35,463 bases of DNA from an uncultured Anaerobutyricum sp. (GTDB taxonomy: Bacteria; Bacillota; Clostridia; Lachnospirales; Lachnospiraceae): NCBI RefSeq assembly GCF_934307085.1, contig NZ_CAKRCF010000033.1:1-35463 (forward strand), read 5' to 3'. The notes below the pieces were generated by a model that saw only the letters and a program-made list of their open reading frames with translations, was not told where the DNA came from and searched no databases. The translations under genes and the position numbers were made by a program. Shown one piece after another: positions 1-8,155 of this stretch; position 1 is the stretch's first letter; every line of letters starts with the position of its first letter.

Positions 1-1758
1 TTATCGTTTCTTTAATTTTGGAGCCAGTGGCATATCCCATGCATGATGGTCCGTATGCAGCAGCTTATGAGACATACGTGAGAGTGGTTTCTCAAGGTAT
101 TCCTCGTAAGTTTTTAATACTTCCGGATTCTCATGGGAGAAACGGCGCTCGTTGTGGGAATCAAGGAAGTAGAGGTTCTTAGAGCGAATCTCAGCCATTT
201 CTTTTCCTTCGTGGATCGGCTGTCCGCCACCACCTACGCAGCCGCCAGGACATGCCATAACTTCTACGAAGTGGTAGAATACTTCGCCTCTGCGGATGGC
301 TTCGATTAACTTTCTTGCGTTACCAAGGCCGCTTACTACAGCGACTTTAACTTCTGTTCCGGCGATATCGATGGAAGCTTCCTTCCAGCCGTCCATGCCG
401 CGGACACTGTGGAATGCATCAGGATCTGGATTTTCTCCGGTTGCAAGGTAGTAGCAGCTTCTTAAAGCGGCTTCCATAACACCACCGGTAGCACCGAAGA
501 TAACGGCAGCGCCTGTTCCTTCTCCGCAAGGAGAATCGAAGCGGTCTTCTGGAAGTCCATAAACATCGATATTAAGAGACTTCATATAATCGACGAATTC
601 TCTTGTATTCAGTACAACATCAACATCCGGACCGGTTCCAGTGCTATCCATAGTAGGAAGAGCACATTCTGCTTTCTTTGCGATACATGGCATGATAGAA
701 ACACTGAAAATGTTTTCAGGGTCTTCATGAATCTTGTCAGCAAAGTAATTCTTGATGATTGCTCCCTGCATCTGCTGAGGGGACTTCGCAGTGGAGAGGC
801 AGTCTACCATGTCTGGATACTGGGATTTTAAGAAACGAACCCAGCCAGGACAACAGGAAGTAAACATTGGCCACTGATAATCTTCTTTATGTTTAAGACG
901 TTCTAAGAACTCGCTTCCTTCCTCCATAATGGTAAGGTCGGCAGCGTAAGTTGTATCAAATACATAATCAAATCCCATCAGACGAAGTGCACCGGCAAGA
1001 CGTTCAGGGGAAGCAAACTTACGGGAAAGTTTGAAGGCTTCAGCCCATGCGGTACGAACGGCAGGAGCAACCTGAACAACGGTAGTTTTTCTGCGGGTAT
1101 TTAACATACCGTTTTGGGAGAATACCGGGCGTTTATCATCTCTTCCGGACAGGGCAGCAACCGGGCAGTGGGTGATACACTGTCCGCAAAGTGCACAGTC
1201 AGCTTCTTTGATATTTCTTCCGAGAGAAACATTTACCGTAGTACGGGAACCTGTTTTTGCGATATCCCAGACTTTTAAAGACTGTACTTTATCACAGATC
1301 TGGATACAGCGCATACATTTGATACACTTGCTTTCGTCACGAATCAGAGGAAAGTCCATAGGCCACTTTTCTTCTGTAATATGCTGTTTGAAAGTGCCGC
1401 TTCCAAATTCAAGATCGTTCGCTACTTTCTGAAGCTGGCAGTTTCCGCTTCGAACACAGGTAGGGCAGAAACAGTTATGCTGTGAGAGAATCATCTTGAT
1501 ATTGATTCGGCGGGCATCACGTACTTTTGGAGAGTTTGTGTAAATCTCCATTCCTTCTTTTACTGTATTGTTACAGGAAGTGACGAGTCGTTCGATACCT
1601 TTTACTTCTACAACGCAGACACGACAGGCACCAATCTCATTGATATCTTTTAAATAACAGAGAGTAGGAACAATCATTTTTGCCTCTCTGCAGGCTTCTA
1701 AAATCGTAGTTCCCTCTTCCACAGAGATAGGAACGTCATTTATCTTAATATTTACCAT
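1..1758 (-). CDS. hydA: [FeFe] hydrogenase catalytic subunit, HydA/HndD type
   Basis: Cytoplasmic iron-only hydrogenase of 585 residues that interconverts protons and H2 using electrons from a partner flavoprotein. It has an N-terminal [2Fe-2S] domain (C34, C45, C48, C62), a His-Cys [4Fe-4S] site (H94, C98, C101, C107), a two-cluster ferredoxin domain (CIKCMRC and CALCGQC), and all three H-cluster signatures: TSCCPGW, MPCIAKK and MACPGGCVGGGGQP. The length fits the M3-type NAD(P)H-linked enzymes. The stop lies at bases 1-3, so the gene is complete. Its ATG overlaps the end of the upstream flavoprotein gene by 7 bases, which implies translational coupling and a shared complex. A NuoE-like HydC partner, if present, would lie outside the window. 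The family call is secure; the physiological direction is inferred to be H2 evolution during fermentation. Confidence 0.95.
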   Translation of the reverse strand: MVNIKINDVPISVEEGTTILEACREAKMIVPTLCYLKDINEIGACRVCVVEVKGIERLVTSCNNTVKEGMEIYTNSPKVRDARRINIKMILSQHNCFCPTCVRSGNCQLQKVANDLEFGSGTFKQHITEEKWPMDFPLIRDESKCIKCMRCIQICDKVQSLKVWDIAKTGSRTTVNVSLGRNIKEADCALCGQCITHCPVAALSGRDDKRPVFSQNGMLNTRRKTTVVQVAPAVRTAWAEAFKLSRKFASPERLAGALRLMGFDYVFDTTYAADLTIMEEGSEFLERLKHKEDYQWPMFTSCCPGWVRFLKSQYPDMVDCLSTAKSPQQMQGAIIKNYFADKIHEDPENIFSVSIMPCIAKKAECALPTMDSTGTGPDVDVVLNTREFVDYMKSLNIDVYGLPEDRFDSPCGEGTGAAVIFGATGGVMEAALRSCYYLATGENPDPDAFHSVRGMDGWKEASIDIAGTEVKVAVVSGLGNARKLIEAIRRGEVFYHFVEVMACPGGCVGGGGQPIHEGKEMAEIRSKNLYFLDSHNERRFSHENPEVLKTYEEYLEKPLSRMSHKLLHTDHHAWDMPLAPKLKKR

Positions 1759-3593
1759 TCTTCAACTCGTCCTCCTTTAAATACTCCATAACCAAAACGG
1801 TCACAGCGCAGGCAGCGGTGCGCTTCCTGATTCGCTTCCTTGCAGGTCATACCGTTTTCTACGATATTGAAATCTTTCTTACGTTCTGTAGTATTTCTTT
1901 CCATCATAGTAACACGTCCGCAAGGTGTCTTGTTCTCAATACGAGGTTCTGGAACAACAACGCCACTTTCAATCTTGTGATTGAATCCGAGGTAGTTGTC
2001 GATGTTGGCAGCGGCTACTTTTCCGGCTGCGATGGCACGAATAACAGTAGCAGGACCGGTTACACAGTCACCACCGGCAAATACACCATCTTTTTCTGCA
2101 ATAGAGCTATCCTTCTGTGCTAAGAAGCGTCCACGCTTTGCAGGGATGTCTGCACGTTCAAATGGTTCAGAAACGATATCCTGTCCGATTGCAACGATAA
2201 CAATATCACAAGGGATATGTATTGGCTCTCTTCCGGAATTTGCAGGAGAAGGACGGCCGCCTGTGATCAGGCCGATAATCTTAGGGTCAGCAACCATAGC
2301 AGTTACCTGTCCTTTTTTATTGGTTTCGATTGCCTGAGGAGCATGAAGTTCAAGAATCTCAGCACCCTCTGCGATAGCAGCTTCGATTTCGTCCATGAGG
2401 GCAGTCATATCAGCCTTTCTGCGTCGGTACATAACACTAACGTTCTTTGCACCGAGACGGATAGCAGAACGGGTAGCGTCCATAGCCACGTTACCACCGC
2501 CGACAACAATGACATTCTTGCCTGTGAAATCTGGTGGATTACCATCTCCGATATCACGTAACATCTGGATCGCAGAGATAACACCTTTGGCATCTTCTCC
2601 TGGAATACCAAGCTTTTTATCAGTGTGGGCACCGATAGAAATATAAACTGCATCGTAATTTTCTTTTAACATCTTAAAGGAAATCTCTCCATCTCCATCA
2701 CCGATGCAGGTATTCATCTTTGTCTCAACACCTGTAGCAAGGATATTCTGAATATCTTCTGCAAGACGGTCTTTCGGAAGACGATAGTTCGGAATACCAT
2801 AGTAAAGCATTCCACCAAGTTCTTTTCTCTGTTCAAAAATAGTACACTGATGTCCCATCTGCTGTAAGTAGTAGGCAGCACTTAAACCGGAAGGACCACC
2901 ACCGATGATAGCAACTGTTTTACCGGTAGATTCGCAGCATTCAGGAGGTGGCACGAGACCGCAATGGTCAGCGGCATAACGCTTTAATCCACGAATATTA
3001 ACGGCATCATCCACAAAGTTACGGCGGCACTTTGTCTCACATGGATGTTCACATACAAGTGCACAGGAAGTAACAAAAGGATTATCTTTACGAATCAGCT
3101 TAACGGCATCCGCATAGCGTTCATCAACGATAAGAGAAATATAACCGGGAACATCAACACCGGCAGGGCAAAGAGCAACACAAGGAACCGGCTGTTCTAA
3201 ATGACAGGAACAATGGCCGTTCGTGATATGCTCGATGAAATCTTCACGAAAACCTTCAAGACCTTTTAGAACCATTCTTCCGGCTTCGTAACCGATAGCA
3301 CAGTCAGCACTGTCATAAATGGCCTTTGCAGTACGTTCAATTAAACTAAGTGTTTCTAAAGTGGCTTTTCCGTCCAGTACATCTTCTAACATATCTTCAA
3401 GAACGCCCAGACCGATACGGCATGGAACGCACTTTCCACAAGTCTGTGCATGAAACAGTTTCAGGAAAGAAGCTGTCATATCAACAGGACACAGTCCGGG
3501 AGGACTGGCAATAATTCGGCGTTCCAGATCTTCGTACAGATTGTCAACGACTAACTGGGCCTTGCTTTTTTTTCTGACCTCAAGTCTACTCAT
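1752..3593 (-). CDS. NuoF-C-terminal/GltD-like fusion flavoprotein, hydrogenase electron partner
   Basis: Protein of about 613 residues that probably transfers electrons between NAD(P)H and HydA. Residues ~25-115 resemble only the C-terminal [4Fe-4S] part of NuoF/HydB (TCGKCVPCRIG); the NuoF FMN/NADH fold is missing. Next comes a GltD/NfnB-type two-cluster region (CVALCPAGVDVPGY, CEHPCETKCRR), an FAD motif (GGGPSGLSAAYYL), an NADPH-type motif (GGGNVAMDATRSAIRLG then YRRR), and the flavin-closing AGGDCVTGPAT segment. A CLRC pair follows near the C-terminus. I chose the ATG at 3593 because GGAGGAGA sits just upstream of it; an ATG at 3605 would put that site inside the gene. It is the first gene of the operon. 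The domain order is clear. Cofactor preference for NADPH and any electron bifurcation are inference. Confidence 0.88.
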   Translation of the reverse strand: MSRLEVRKKSKAQLVVDNLYEDLERRIIASPPGLCPVDMTASFLKLFHAQTCGKCVPCRIGLGVLEDMLEDVLDGKATLETLSLIERTAKAIYDSADCAIGYEAGRMVLKGLEGFREDFIEHITNGHCSCHLEQPVPCVALCPAGVDVPGYISLIVDERYADAVKLIRKDNPFVTSCALVCEHPCETKCRRNFVDDAVNIRGLKRYAADHCGLVPPPECCESTGKTVAIIGGGPSGLSAAYYLQQMGHQCTIFEQRKELGGMLYYGIPNYRLPKDRLAEDIQNILATGVETKMNTCIGDGDGEISFKMLKENYDAVYISIGAHTDKKLGIPGEDAKGVISAIQMLRDIGDGNPPDFTGKNVIVVGGGNVAMDATRSAIRLGAKNVSVMYRRRKADMTALMDEIEAAIAEGAEILELHAPQAIETNKKGQVTAMVADPKIIGLITGGRPSPANSGREPIHIPCDIVIVAIGQDIVSEPFERADIPAKRGRFLAQKDSSIAEKDGVFAGGDCVTGPATVIRAIAAGKVAAANIDNYLGFNHKIESGVVVPEPRIENKTPCGRVTMMERNTTERKKDFNIVENGMTCKEANQEAHRCLRCDRFGYGVFKGGRVEEW

Positions 3594-3651
3594 AATCTCC
3601 TCCATTCACAGGGGTATTGCCCCGATAGCAAAAAATAGTCTTAATGTGGCG

Positions 3652-3660
3652 ATTATATCA
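3652..3660 (-). promoter_or_regulatory. Extended -10 promoter of the hydrogenase operon
   Basis: On the minus strand TGATATAAT is a perfect extended -10 (TGnTATAAT). A weak -35 (TTTTCA) lies near 3675-3680. The predicted leader of about 50 bases holds a small GGGG-CAATA-CCCC hairpin (3611-3623) just before the ribosome site. Confidence 0.6.
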
Positions 3661-3684
3661 CATGAGAAAAAATTTGAAAAGAAA

Positions 3685-3700
3685 TGATAATTTATTATCA
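3685..3700. promoter_or_regulatory. Fur-box-like dyad upstream of the hydrogenase promoter
   Basis: TGATAAT-TT-ATTATCA is a perfect 7-bp dyad with a 2-base centre. The Bacillus Fur core is TGATAAT-N-ATTATCA, so this site differs only in having one extra central base. It lies just upstream of the weak -35 of the hydrogenase promoter. A regulator of the Fur/PerR type is plausible but not shown. Confidence 0.4.
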
Positions 3701-3777
3701 GTATGATAAAAATGTTATAATAATAACAATTTGCAAAAGAAAACAAGAAGAGAGCATTAATTTATAAAAAAGACAGA

Positions 3778-3828
3778 AAAAACCACATTGAATGATAAAA
3801 AATTATCGTCAAATGTGGTTTTTCTTTG
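3778..3828 (-). terminator. Rho-independent terminator of bioY
   Basis: AAAAACCACATT (3778-3789) pairs with AATGTGGTTTTT (3812-3823), with an inner GATAA/TTATC stem. Read on the minus strand it ends in a U-run about 60 bases after the bioY stop. A- and T-runs flank both sides, so it may act in both directions. Confidence 0.75.
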
Positions 3829-3885
3829 CATTTTATTCAAAAATGTATAGCAAAATATTTTGGAAAAGTATTAGAAAAATGGTGC

Positions 3886-4455
3886 TTACAGAAGAAATCC
3901 GCCAGATTGTAATCTTTTTTTAACAATCGGTCCTACAAGAACAACAACAATAATCTTCACAAGATCACCGGGGATATATGGAATCACTCCGGCAAGTAAT
4001 GCCTGATAAAATGTTAAATGAGCCTCAACAGCAAGCCATGCAGTACCAAAAGCATAGGCAACAATAGTTCCCAGTATCAGTCCGACAATCTGAATTCCAC
4101 GGTTGGAAAACTTTTCAAAAAACAGACCGCAGATAATTGCCATAGGAATAAAACCAATCAGGTAGCCGCCAGTTGGACCTAAAAGTTTTGCAAATCCAGA
4201 ACTAAAGCTAGAAAATACCGGAAGACCAGCGATTCCAATCAGAAGATAAATCAGATAACTGATTGTTCCGAACTTCCATCCAAGCAGACATACCGTAAGG
4301 TAAATCGCCAGATTTGTCAGTGAGATAGGAACCGGACTGACTGGAATTGGAATAGACAGCGGTCCTAAAATACAAGTGATGGCAGCCATAACGGCGATGA
4401 GAGCCATCTGAAATGTTGTAAAAGATTTTTTCTTTACAGTAGCAGTAGTAGACAT
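3886..4455 (-). CDS. bioY: Biotin transporter BioY (ECF substrate-binding S component)
   Basis: Integral membrane protein of 189 residues with about six hydrophobic segments. It binds biotin and works with the shared ECF energizing module (EcfA1/A2/T, not in this window). Diagnostic features are the N-terminal ITCILGPLSIPIPVSPVPISLTN-like loop (residues ~27-50) and the GPTGGYLIGF motif, both typical of BioY. The start at 4455 is preceded by GAGAGGAAA at good spacing. An upstream ATG at 4479 lacks such a site. The gene is monocistronic, with its own promoter and terminator. The BirA-type operator over its -35 indicates repression by biotin. No biotin synthesis gene is nearby, which fits a strain that scavenges biotin. 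Confidence 0.93.
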   Translation of the reverse strand: MSTTATVKKKSFTTFQMALIAVMAAITCILGPLSIPIPVSPVPISLTNLAIYLTVCLLGWKFGTISYLIYLLIGIAGLPVFSSFSSGFAKLLGPTGGYLIGFIPMAIICGLFFEKFSNRGIQIVGLILGTIVAYAFGTAWLAVEAHLTFYQALLAGVIPYIPGDLVKIIVVVLVGPIVKKRLQSGGFLL

Positions 4456-4502
4456 AATAATTTCCTCTCTAAAAAACACTTGTTAAATTTAAAACTGGAT
4501 TT

Positions 4503-4531
4503 ATTATAAAAGAAGATAGATGAATTGTCAA
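4503..4531 (-). promoter_or_regulatory. Consensus sigma-A promoter of bioY
   Basis: The minus strand reads TTGACA (4526-4531), a 17-base spacer, then TATAAT (4503-4508): a perfect match to consensus. Such a strong promoter would be expected to depend on repression for control, and the BirA box overlaps its -35. Confidence 0.9.
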
Positions 4532-4558
4532 CTATAAAAGGAATAAAGGTTAACAATT
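4523..4558. promoter_or_regulatory. BirA operator controlling bioY
   Basis: AATTGTCAAC (4523-4532), 16 bases, then GTTAACAATT (4549-4558). The arms match at 9 of 10 positions and fit the known TTGTTAAC-N14-16-GTTAACAA biotin-repressor site. The left arm covers the -35 of the bioY promoter, so biotinyl-AMP-loaded BirA would block transcription. The birA gene is not in this window. Confidence 0.85.
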
Positions 4559-4823
4559 CGAACTGCAGTTCCGGAACAAGATAAACTGCCAGGTAAGATA
4601 TTTTGATTGCAGCGAATAAAGTTATAGATATTTTATTCGTTTTTCAGAGTTTGCATGTAGTCTGCTTGATAAATTAAATTCAGAGTGCACTATTTCTTGA
4701 CGGCATATTAAAATCAGCCTATTATATAAATTATAGCAATTATATAAAATATTTAAGGTGTTTTTACCAATATAGTATTTTATAGATTGCTATAAAAATG
4801 CAGGTGTTGGAGGAGAAGATAGT
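4559..4823. other. Intergenic region between bioY and the CpXC gene
   Basis: AT-rich divergent spacer. Beyond the bioY operator at its left edge and the CpXC-gene promoter at 4697-4725, I see no ORF or strong hairpin. Confidence 0.6.
4697..4725 (+). promoter_or_regulatory. Promoter of the CpXC-domain gene
   Basis: TTGACG (4697-4702), a 17-base spacer, then TATTAT (4720-4725), about 100 bases before the start codon. The leader is AT-rich with no obvious riboswitch. Confidence 0.65.
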
Positions 4824-5477
4824 ATGAGACTGACAAATTATGCAATGGAAGAGTTAGAATGTCCGAAGTGTGGACATAAACATTCTCTTAAAAAGTATAA
4901 GGTTATCAATGTAACGGAGAAGGCAAGGTTAAAAGAAGAAGTTATAAAGAACAGGCTGTTTTGGTTTAACTGTGAAGAATGTGAGTATACAGCACCGCTT
5001 ACTTATAATAGTTTATATGTAGACAGTCAGAGAAGTTTTATGATTTATATGGCACCAATTATGGATGCTGAAGTTAAAGCGGAGCTTGCAGAGCTTTCAC
5101 AGGAAAAAGGTGCAGAAAAACGTCTTGTTGATAATATTGATGATTTGAAAGAAAAAATAATGATTGCAGAAAATCATTTAGACGATCGTGTGATTGAGAT
5201 TATTAAGATTATGTATCTCAATGAAATAAAAAAAGAAATGGAAGATGACACACTTCTGAATATTCTTTTTGATTATAATAGAGATAATTACTGTTTCCTT
5301 GTATTTTTTCAGAAAAAAGGAATTGGAAAAATGGCATTAACCAGGGAGTTTTACCGTCAGGTGGAAGACAAGTATAAGGATGCGATTAAAGAACATTCTA
5401 CAGATGGTTTTATGAAAGTAGATATGGAATGGGCAGGAAAGATTCTTTTTAAAAATGGAAAAAACAAATTTAATTAA
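4824..5477 (+). CDS. CpXC-domain zinc-binding protein of unknown function
   Basis: Protein of 217 residues, predicted cytoplasmic, with no signal peptide or membrane segment. The N-terminus carries CPKC (C13, C16) and CEEC (C50, C53), which together resemble the CpXC family zinc site. The remainder is charged and probably helical (residues ~85-120 are rich in E, K and L), with no catalytic motif I recognise. The start is supported by GGAGGAGA upstream. It is monocistronic, with its own promoter and a modest hairpin behind it. CpXC proteins have no established biochemical role, so no function is proposed. Confidence 0.75.
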   Translation: MRLTNYAMEELECPKCGHKHSLKKYKVINVTEKARLKEEVIKNRLFWFNCEECEYTAPLTYNSLYVDSQRSFMIYMAPIMDAEVKAELAELSQEKGAEKRLVDNIDDLKEKIMIAENHLDDRVIEIIKIMYLNEIKKEMEDDTLLNILFDYNRDNYCFLVFFQKKGIGKMALTREFYRQVEDKYKDAIKEHSTDGFMKVDMEWAGKILFKNGKNKFN

Positions 5478-5495
5478 TATTGATATTGAATGAAT

Positions 5496-5524
5496 AATGA
5501 AATTTGCAATTGCTTTCATTTTTG
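5496..5524 (+). terminator. Weak terminator after the CpXC gene
   Basis: AATGAAA (5496-5502) pairs with TTTCATT (5514-5520) and is followed by TTT. The stem is AT-rich and short, so termination may be partial. Confidence 0.4.
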
Positions 5525-5651
5525 AAAAATTAATCAGGAGTCTCTGGTAATTTAATTGTTGGGGGCTGACAGAAAGAGAATGTTTAAAGATTTTTGAAAA
5601 ATATCTTAAAAATACGATGTTTTTTTAATTGAAAAGAAGTAAAAAAAGTTC

Positions 5652-5680
5652 TTGCACTCCATATCTTGTTATGGTATAAT
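5652..5680 (+). promoter_or_regulatory. Promoter of rpmE
   Basis: TTGCAC (5652-5657), a 17-base spacer, then a perfect TATAAT (5675-5680). This leaves a leader of about 70 bases before the L31 start. Confidence 0.8.
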
Positions 5681-5755
5681 AAGAACGCTGTTTGAAATAA
5701 GATAACTATTGAATATAATTAATTAATGAAACATATATTGGAAGAGGTGAATAAG

Positions 5756-5962
5756 ATGCGTGAGGGAATCCATCCAAACTACTATCAGGCAAAGGTTGTA
5801 TGTAACTGTGGTAACGAATTCGTTACAGGTTCTACAAAAGAAGATATCCATGTAGAAATTTGTTCTAAATGTCATTCATTCTACACAGGACAGCAGAAAG
5901 CTGCTAAGGCTCGTGGACGTATTGACAAGTTCAATCGTAAATATGGCATGAATCAGAATTAA
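5756..5962 (+). CDS. rpmE: 50S ribosomal protein L31 (zinc-binding form)
   Basis: Ribosomal protein of 68 residues beginning MREGIHPNY, the usual L31 start. The start at 5756 is preceded by GGAAGAGGTG. An in-frame ATG at 5726 would add ten residues that the family lacks. The four zinc ligands are present (C16, C18, C36, C39), so this is the C+ type that can act as a zinc store, unlike the zinc-free paralogue. It contributes to intersubunit bridging in the large ribosomal subunit. It is transcribed from its own promoter and closed by a strong terminator. DUF1385-prmC-prfA follow, a common clostridial neighbourhood. Confidence 0.97.
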   Translation: MREGIHPNYYQAKVVCNCGNEFVTGSTKEDIHVEICSKCHSFYTGQQKAAKARGRIDKFNRKYGMNQN

Positions 5963-5978
5963 TAACCGAAAGGTTTTG

Positions 5979-6041
5979 AATTAGGCGGCGGTGCAATGTA
6001 TCACAGAGAATATTGTGATGTTGTACCGTCGCCTAATTTTA
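5979..6041 (+). terminator. Long terminator hairpin after rpmE
   Basis: AATTAGGCGGCGGTGCAA pairs with TTGTACCGTCGCCTAATT with few mismatches, and TCACA/TGTGA forms the tip. A short T-rich stretch follows. The stem is long and GC-rich for this region. Confidence 0.8.
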
Positions 6042-6172
6042 GTTATGTATCATTCGGGCTGTTTTTTATTTAAAGCGAGAAATTACCTGCGCGATAAGCC
6101 GGGAAGTTTGCTCTTTTATTTTAAAAGAATTTAAAGAAAAATAGAAAGTACATGATATACAGGAGGTGCTGT

Positions 6173-7114
6173 TTGAAAAAGACAAGTATCGGTGGACAGG
6201 CGGTAATGGAAGGTGTCATGATGAAGAATCTTGATCGTTATGCTGTTGCTGTCAGGAAACCGAATCATGAAATAGAAGTGATGACAGACGAGTATAAAAG
6301 TCTTGGAAGCCGTTACGCGATTCTTGGGTTGCCAATCATAAGAGGTGTTGTCAGTTTTGGGGAATCTTTATATATCGGATTAAAGACTCTTTCTTATTCT
6401 TCTTCGTTTTATGAGGAGGAAGATTATGAACCGGGAAAGATAGAGCAGTTCTTAACAAAGATTTTTGGTGACAAATTAGAAAGTATACTGATGGGAATTA
6501 CGATGATAATTTCTGTTATACTGGCTCTGGGAATTTTTATGGTGCTGCCATTTTTTCTCACAAATCTTATGAAGGGATTTCTGCCATCTTATAGTATAAG
6601 GACACTCATAGAAGGAATTATCCGAGTAGCATTATTTCTTCTTTATATATGGCTCATATCTAAAATGGAAGATATAAAGCGAGTATTCATGTATCACGGA
6701 GCAGAGCATAAAACGATTAACTGCTTAGAACATGGCGAAGAACTGACAACGGAGAATATTAAAAAGTATTCAAGGCTTCATAAACGATGTGGAACCAGTT
6801 TCCTGCTTATCGTTATGATTGTCAGCATTGTCGTGTTTATGTTTATTCGTGTAGACAGTTTATTATGGAAGTTTGTGCTTAGAATTTTACTCGTTCCGGT
6901 AGTGGCAGGTATTTCCTATGAATTTATCCGTCTGGCAGGAAGAAACGATTCGAAGATTGTGAATACGTTAAGCAAGCCAGGATTATATCTTCAGTATTTT
7001 ACAACAAGAGAGCCGGACGAAGAAATGATGGAAGTTGCTATCAAGGCAGTAGAAGGCGTTTTTGACTGGAGAGAGTATCTTCGGGCAATGCATAACGGCG
7101 AACTGGAGGACTGA
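6173..7114 (+). CDS. DUF1385 (YqhQ-like) membrane protein
   Basis: Protein of 313 residues of the DUF1385 family, function unknown. The N-terminus KTSIGGQAVMEGVMMKN is the family hallmark. Hydrophobic segments lie at about residues 103-130, 146-165, 207-225 and 229-250, so it is an inner-membrane protein. The motif MYHGAEHKTINCLEHGEELT is conserved in the family and could bind metal through its histidines. I chose a TTG start at 6173 because AGGAGGTG lies 4-5 bases before it. The ATG at 6152 has no ribosome site. The gene ends 2 bases before prmC, which indicates co-translation with the release-factor methyltransferase. Confidence 0.88.
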   Translation: MKKTSIGGQAVMEGVMMKNLDRYAVAVRKPNHEIEVMTDEYKSLGSRYAILGLPIIRGVVSFGESLYIGLKTLSYSSSFYEEEDYEPGKIEQFLTKIFGDKLESILMGITMIISVILALGIFMVLPFFLTNLMKGFLPSYSIRTLIEGIIRVALFLLYIWLISKMEDIKRVFMYHGAEHKTINCLEHGEELTTENIKKYSRLHKRCGTSFLLIVMIVSIVVFMFIRVDSLLWKFVLRILLVPVVAGISYEFIRLAGRNDSKIVNTLSKPGLYLQYFTTREPDEEMMEVAIKAVEGVFDWREYLRAMHNGELED

Positions 7115-7116
7115 GA

Positions 7117-8109
7117 ATGACAATCCGGGAAGTTTTAATAAATATACGAGAACGACTGCAAAATGTAGGGATTGAAGATTTTGAATATGAGAGCTGGGCA
7201 TTTCTTGACTGGAAGCTTCATATCGATAGAGCTGAATTTTATATGAACCCGGATGGGAAAGTAAAAGAAGAACTTTTAGAAGAGTTAGAAAGAGCTCTGA
7301 AACAAAGAGAGCAGCGAGTACCTTTACAGTATCTCATGGGTGAATGTGAATTTATGGGATATGATTTTTATGTCGATGAGAGAGTGCTGATTCCAAGACA
7401 AGATACGGAATGTCTGGTGGAGCTGGCGGTGGAGTCAATTCGGGAGAAAAAGGTTAAGCTAGGACAGGAGTATTCGGAAGCAGACCATGGTGAGAATGTT
7501 TCGAAAGAAAATACGGTAAAATATGATGGAAATTATGGCATGCAACATTGTGAGAAGTGTGGTGCAGATAACAAAAAGTCAGAGCGGAAATCAACAAAAG
7601 TAAAAGTGTTAGATTTATGCACCGGAAGCGGTTGCATTGGTATTTCCGTAGCAAAACTTTCTCCAGATACAGAAGTGACGCTTGCAGACATTTCCGAGGG
7701 AGCATTATCTGTGGCAAAAAAGAATGCAGACAACTTAGGTGCAGATGTTACCTTAATAAGAGGAAATCTTTTTGAGAATATTGAAGGCAGATTCGATTAC
7801 ATTTTATCGAATCCTCCATATATCCCGTCAGAAGTAATTGAAGGCTTAATGCCAGAAGTAAAAGAACACGAACCACGTCTCGCTCTTGATGGCGAAGTGG
7901 ACGGACTTAGCTTTTACCGAAAAATTATAAATGAGGCACCAGATTACCTGAACCCAGAGGGAAGAATTTATTTTGAAATCGGGGCAGAACAGGGAAAAGA
8001 TTTAATCCGTCTTATGGATGAGAGAGGATTTTCCGAAGTAAAGGTGCATAAAGACCTTGCAGGACTTGACCGAATCGTGACGGGCATATATAGTAGGGGT
8101 TATAAGTAA
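7117..8109 (+). CDS. prmC: Peptide chain release factor N5-glutamine methyltransferase
   Basis: SAM-dependent enzyme that methylates the GGQ glutamine of release factors, here presumably the RF1 encoded next. The N-terminal helical domain spans residues 1-~105 (including PLQYLMGECEFMG and VLIPRQDTE). SAM motif I is VLDLCTGSGCIGI (~164-176), and the catalytic NPPY is at 232-235. At 330 residues it is about 45 longer than usual. The excess is a hydrophilic insert (~111-160) with a CEKC pair, placed between the two domains. It starts after GGAGG, 2 bases behind the DUF1385 gene. Pairing with prfA is typical and supports the role. Confidence 0.95.
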   Translation: MTIREVLINIRERLQNVGIEDFEYESWAFLDWKLHIDRAEFYMNPDGKVKEELLEELERALKQREQRVPLQYLMGECEFMGYDFYVDERVLIPRQDTECLVELAVESIREKKVKLGQEYSEADHGENVSKENTVKYDGNYGMQHCEKCGADNKKSERKSTKVKVLDLCTGSGCIGISVAKLSPDTEVTLADISEGALSVAKKNADNLGADVTLIRGNLFENIEGRFDYILSNPPYIPSEVIEGLMPEVKEHEPRLALDGEVDGLSFYRKIINEAPDYLNPEGRIYFEIGAEQGKDLIRLMDERGFSEVKVHKDLAGLDRIVTGIYSRGYK

Positions 8110-8155
8110 AAAGCATAAATGATTATAAAAGTGCAAGAAAACAGGAGGAATAAAG

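Noticed and set aside
3594..3651. GGGG-CAATA-CCCC leader hairpin as a riboswitch
   Set aside because: The leader is only about 50 bases with one 4-bp stem, too small for any known aptamer.
4824..5477. CpXC protein as a toxin or defence component
   Set aside because: It is a lone gene with no partner, no catalytic motif and no mobile-element context.
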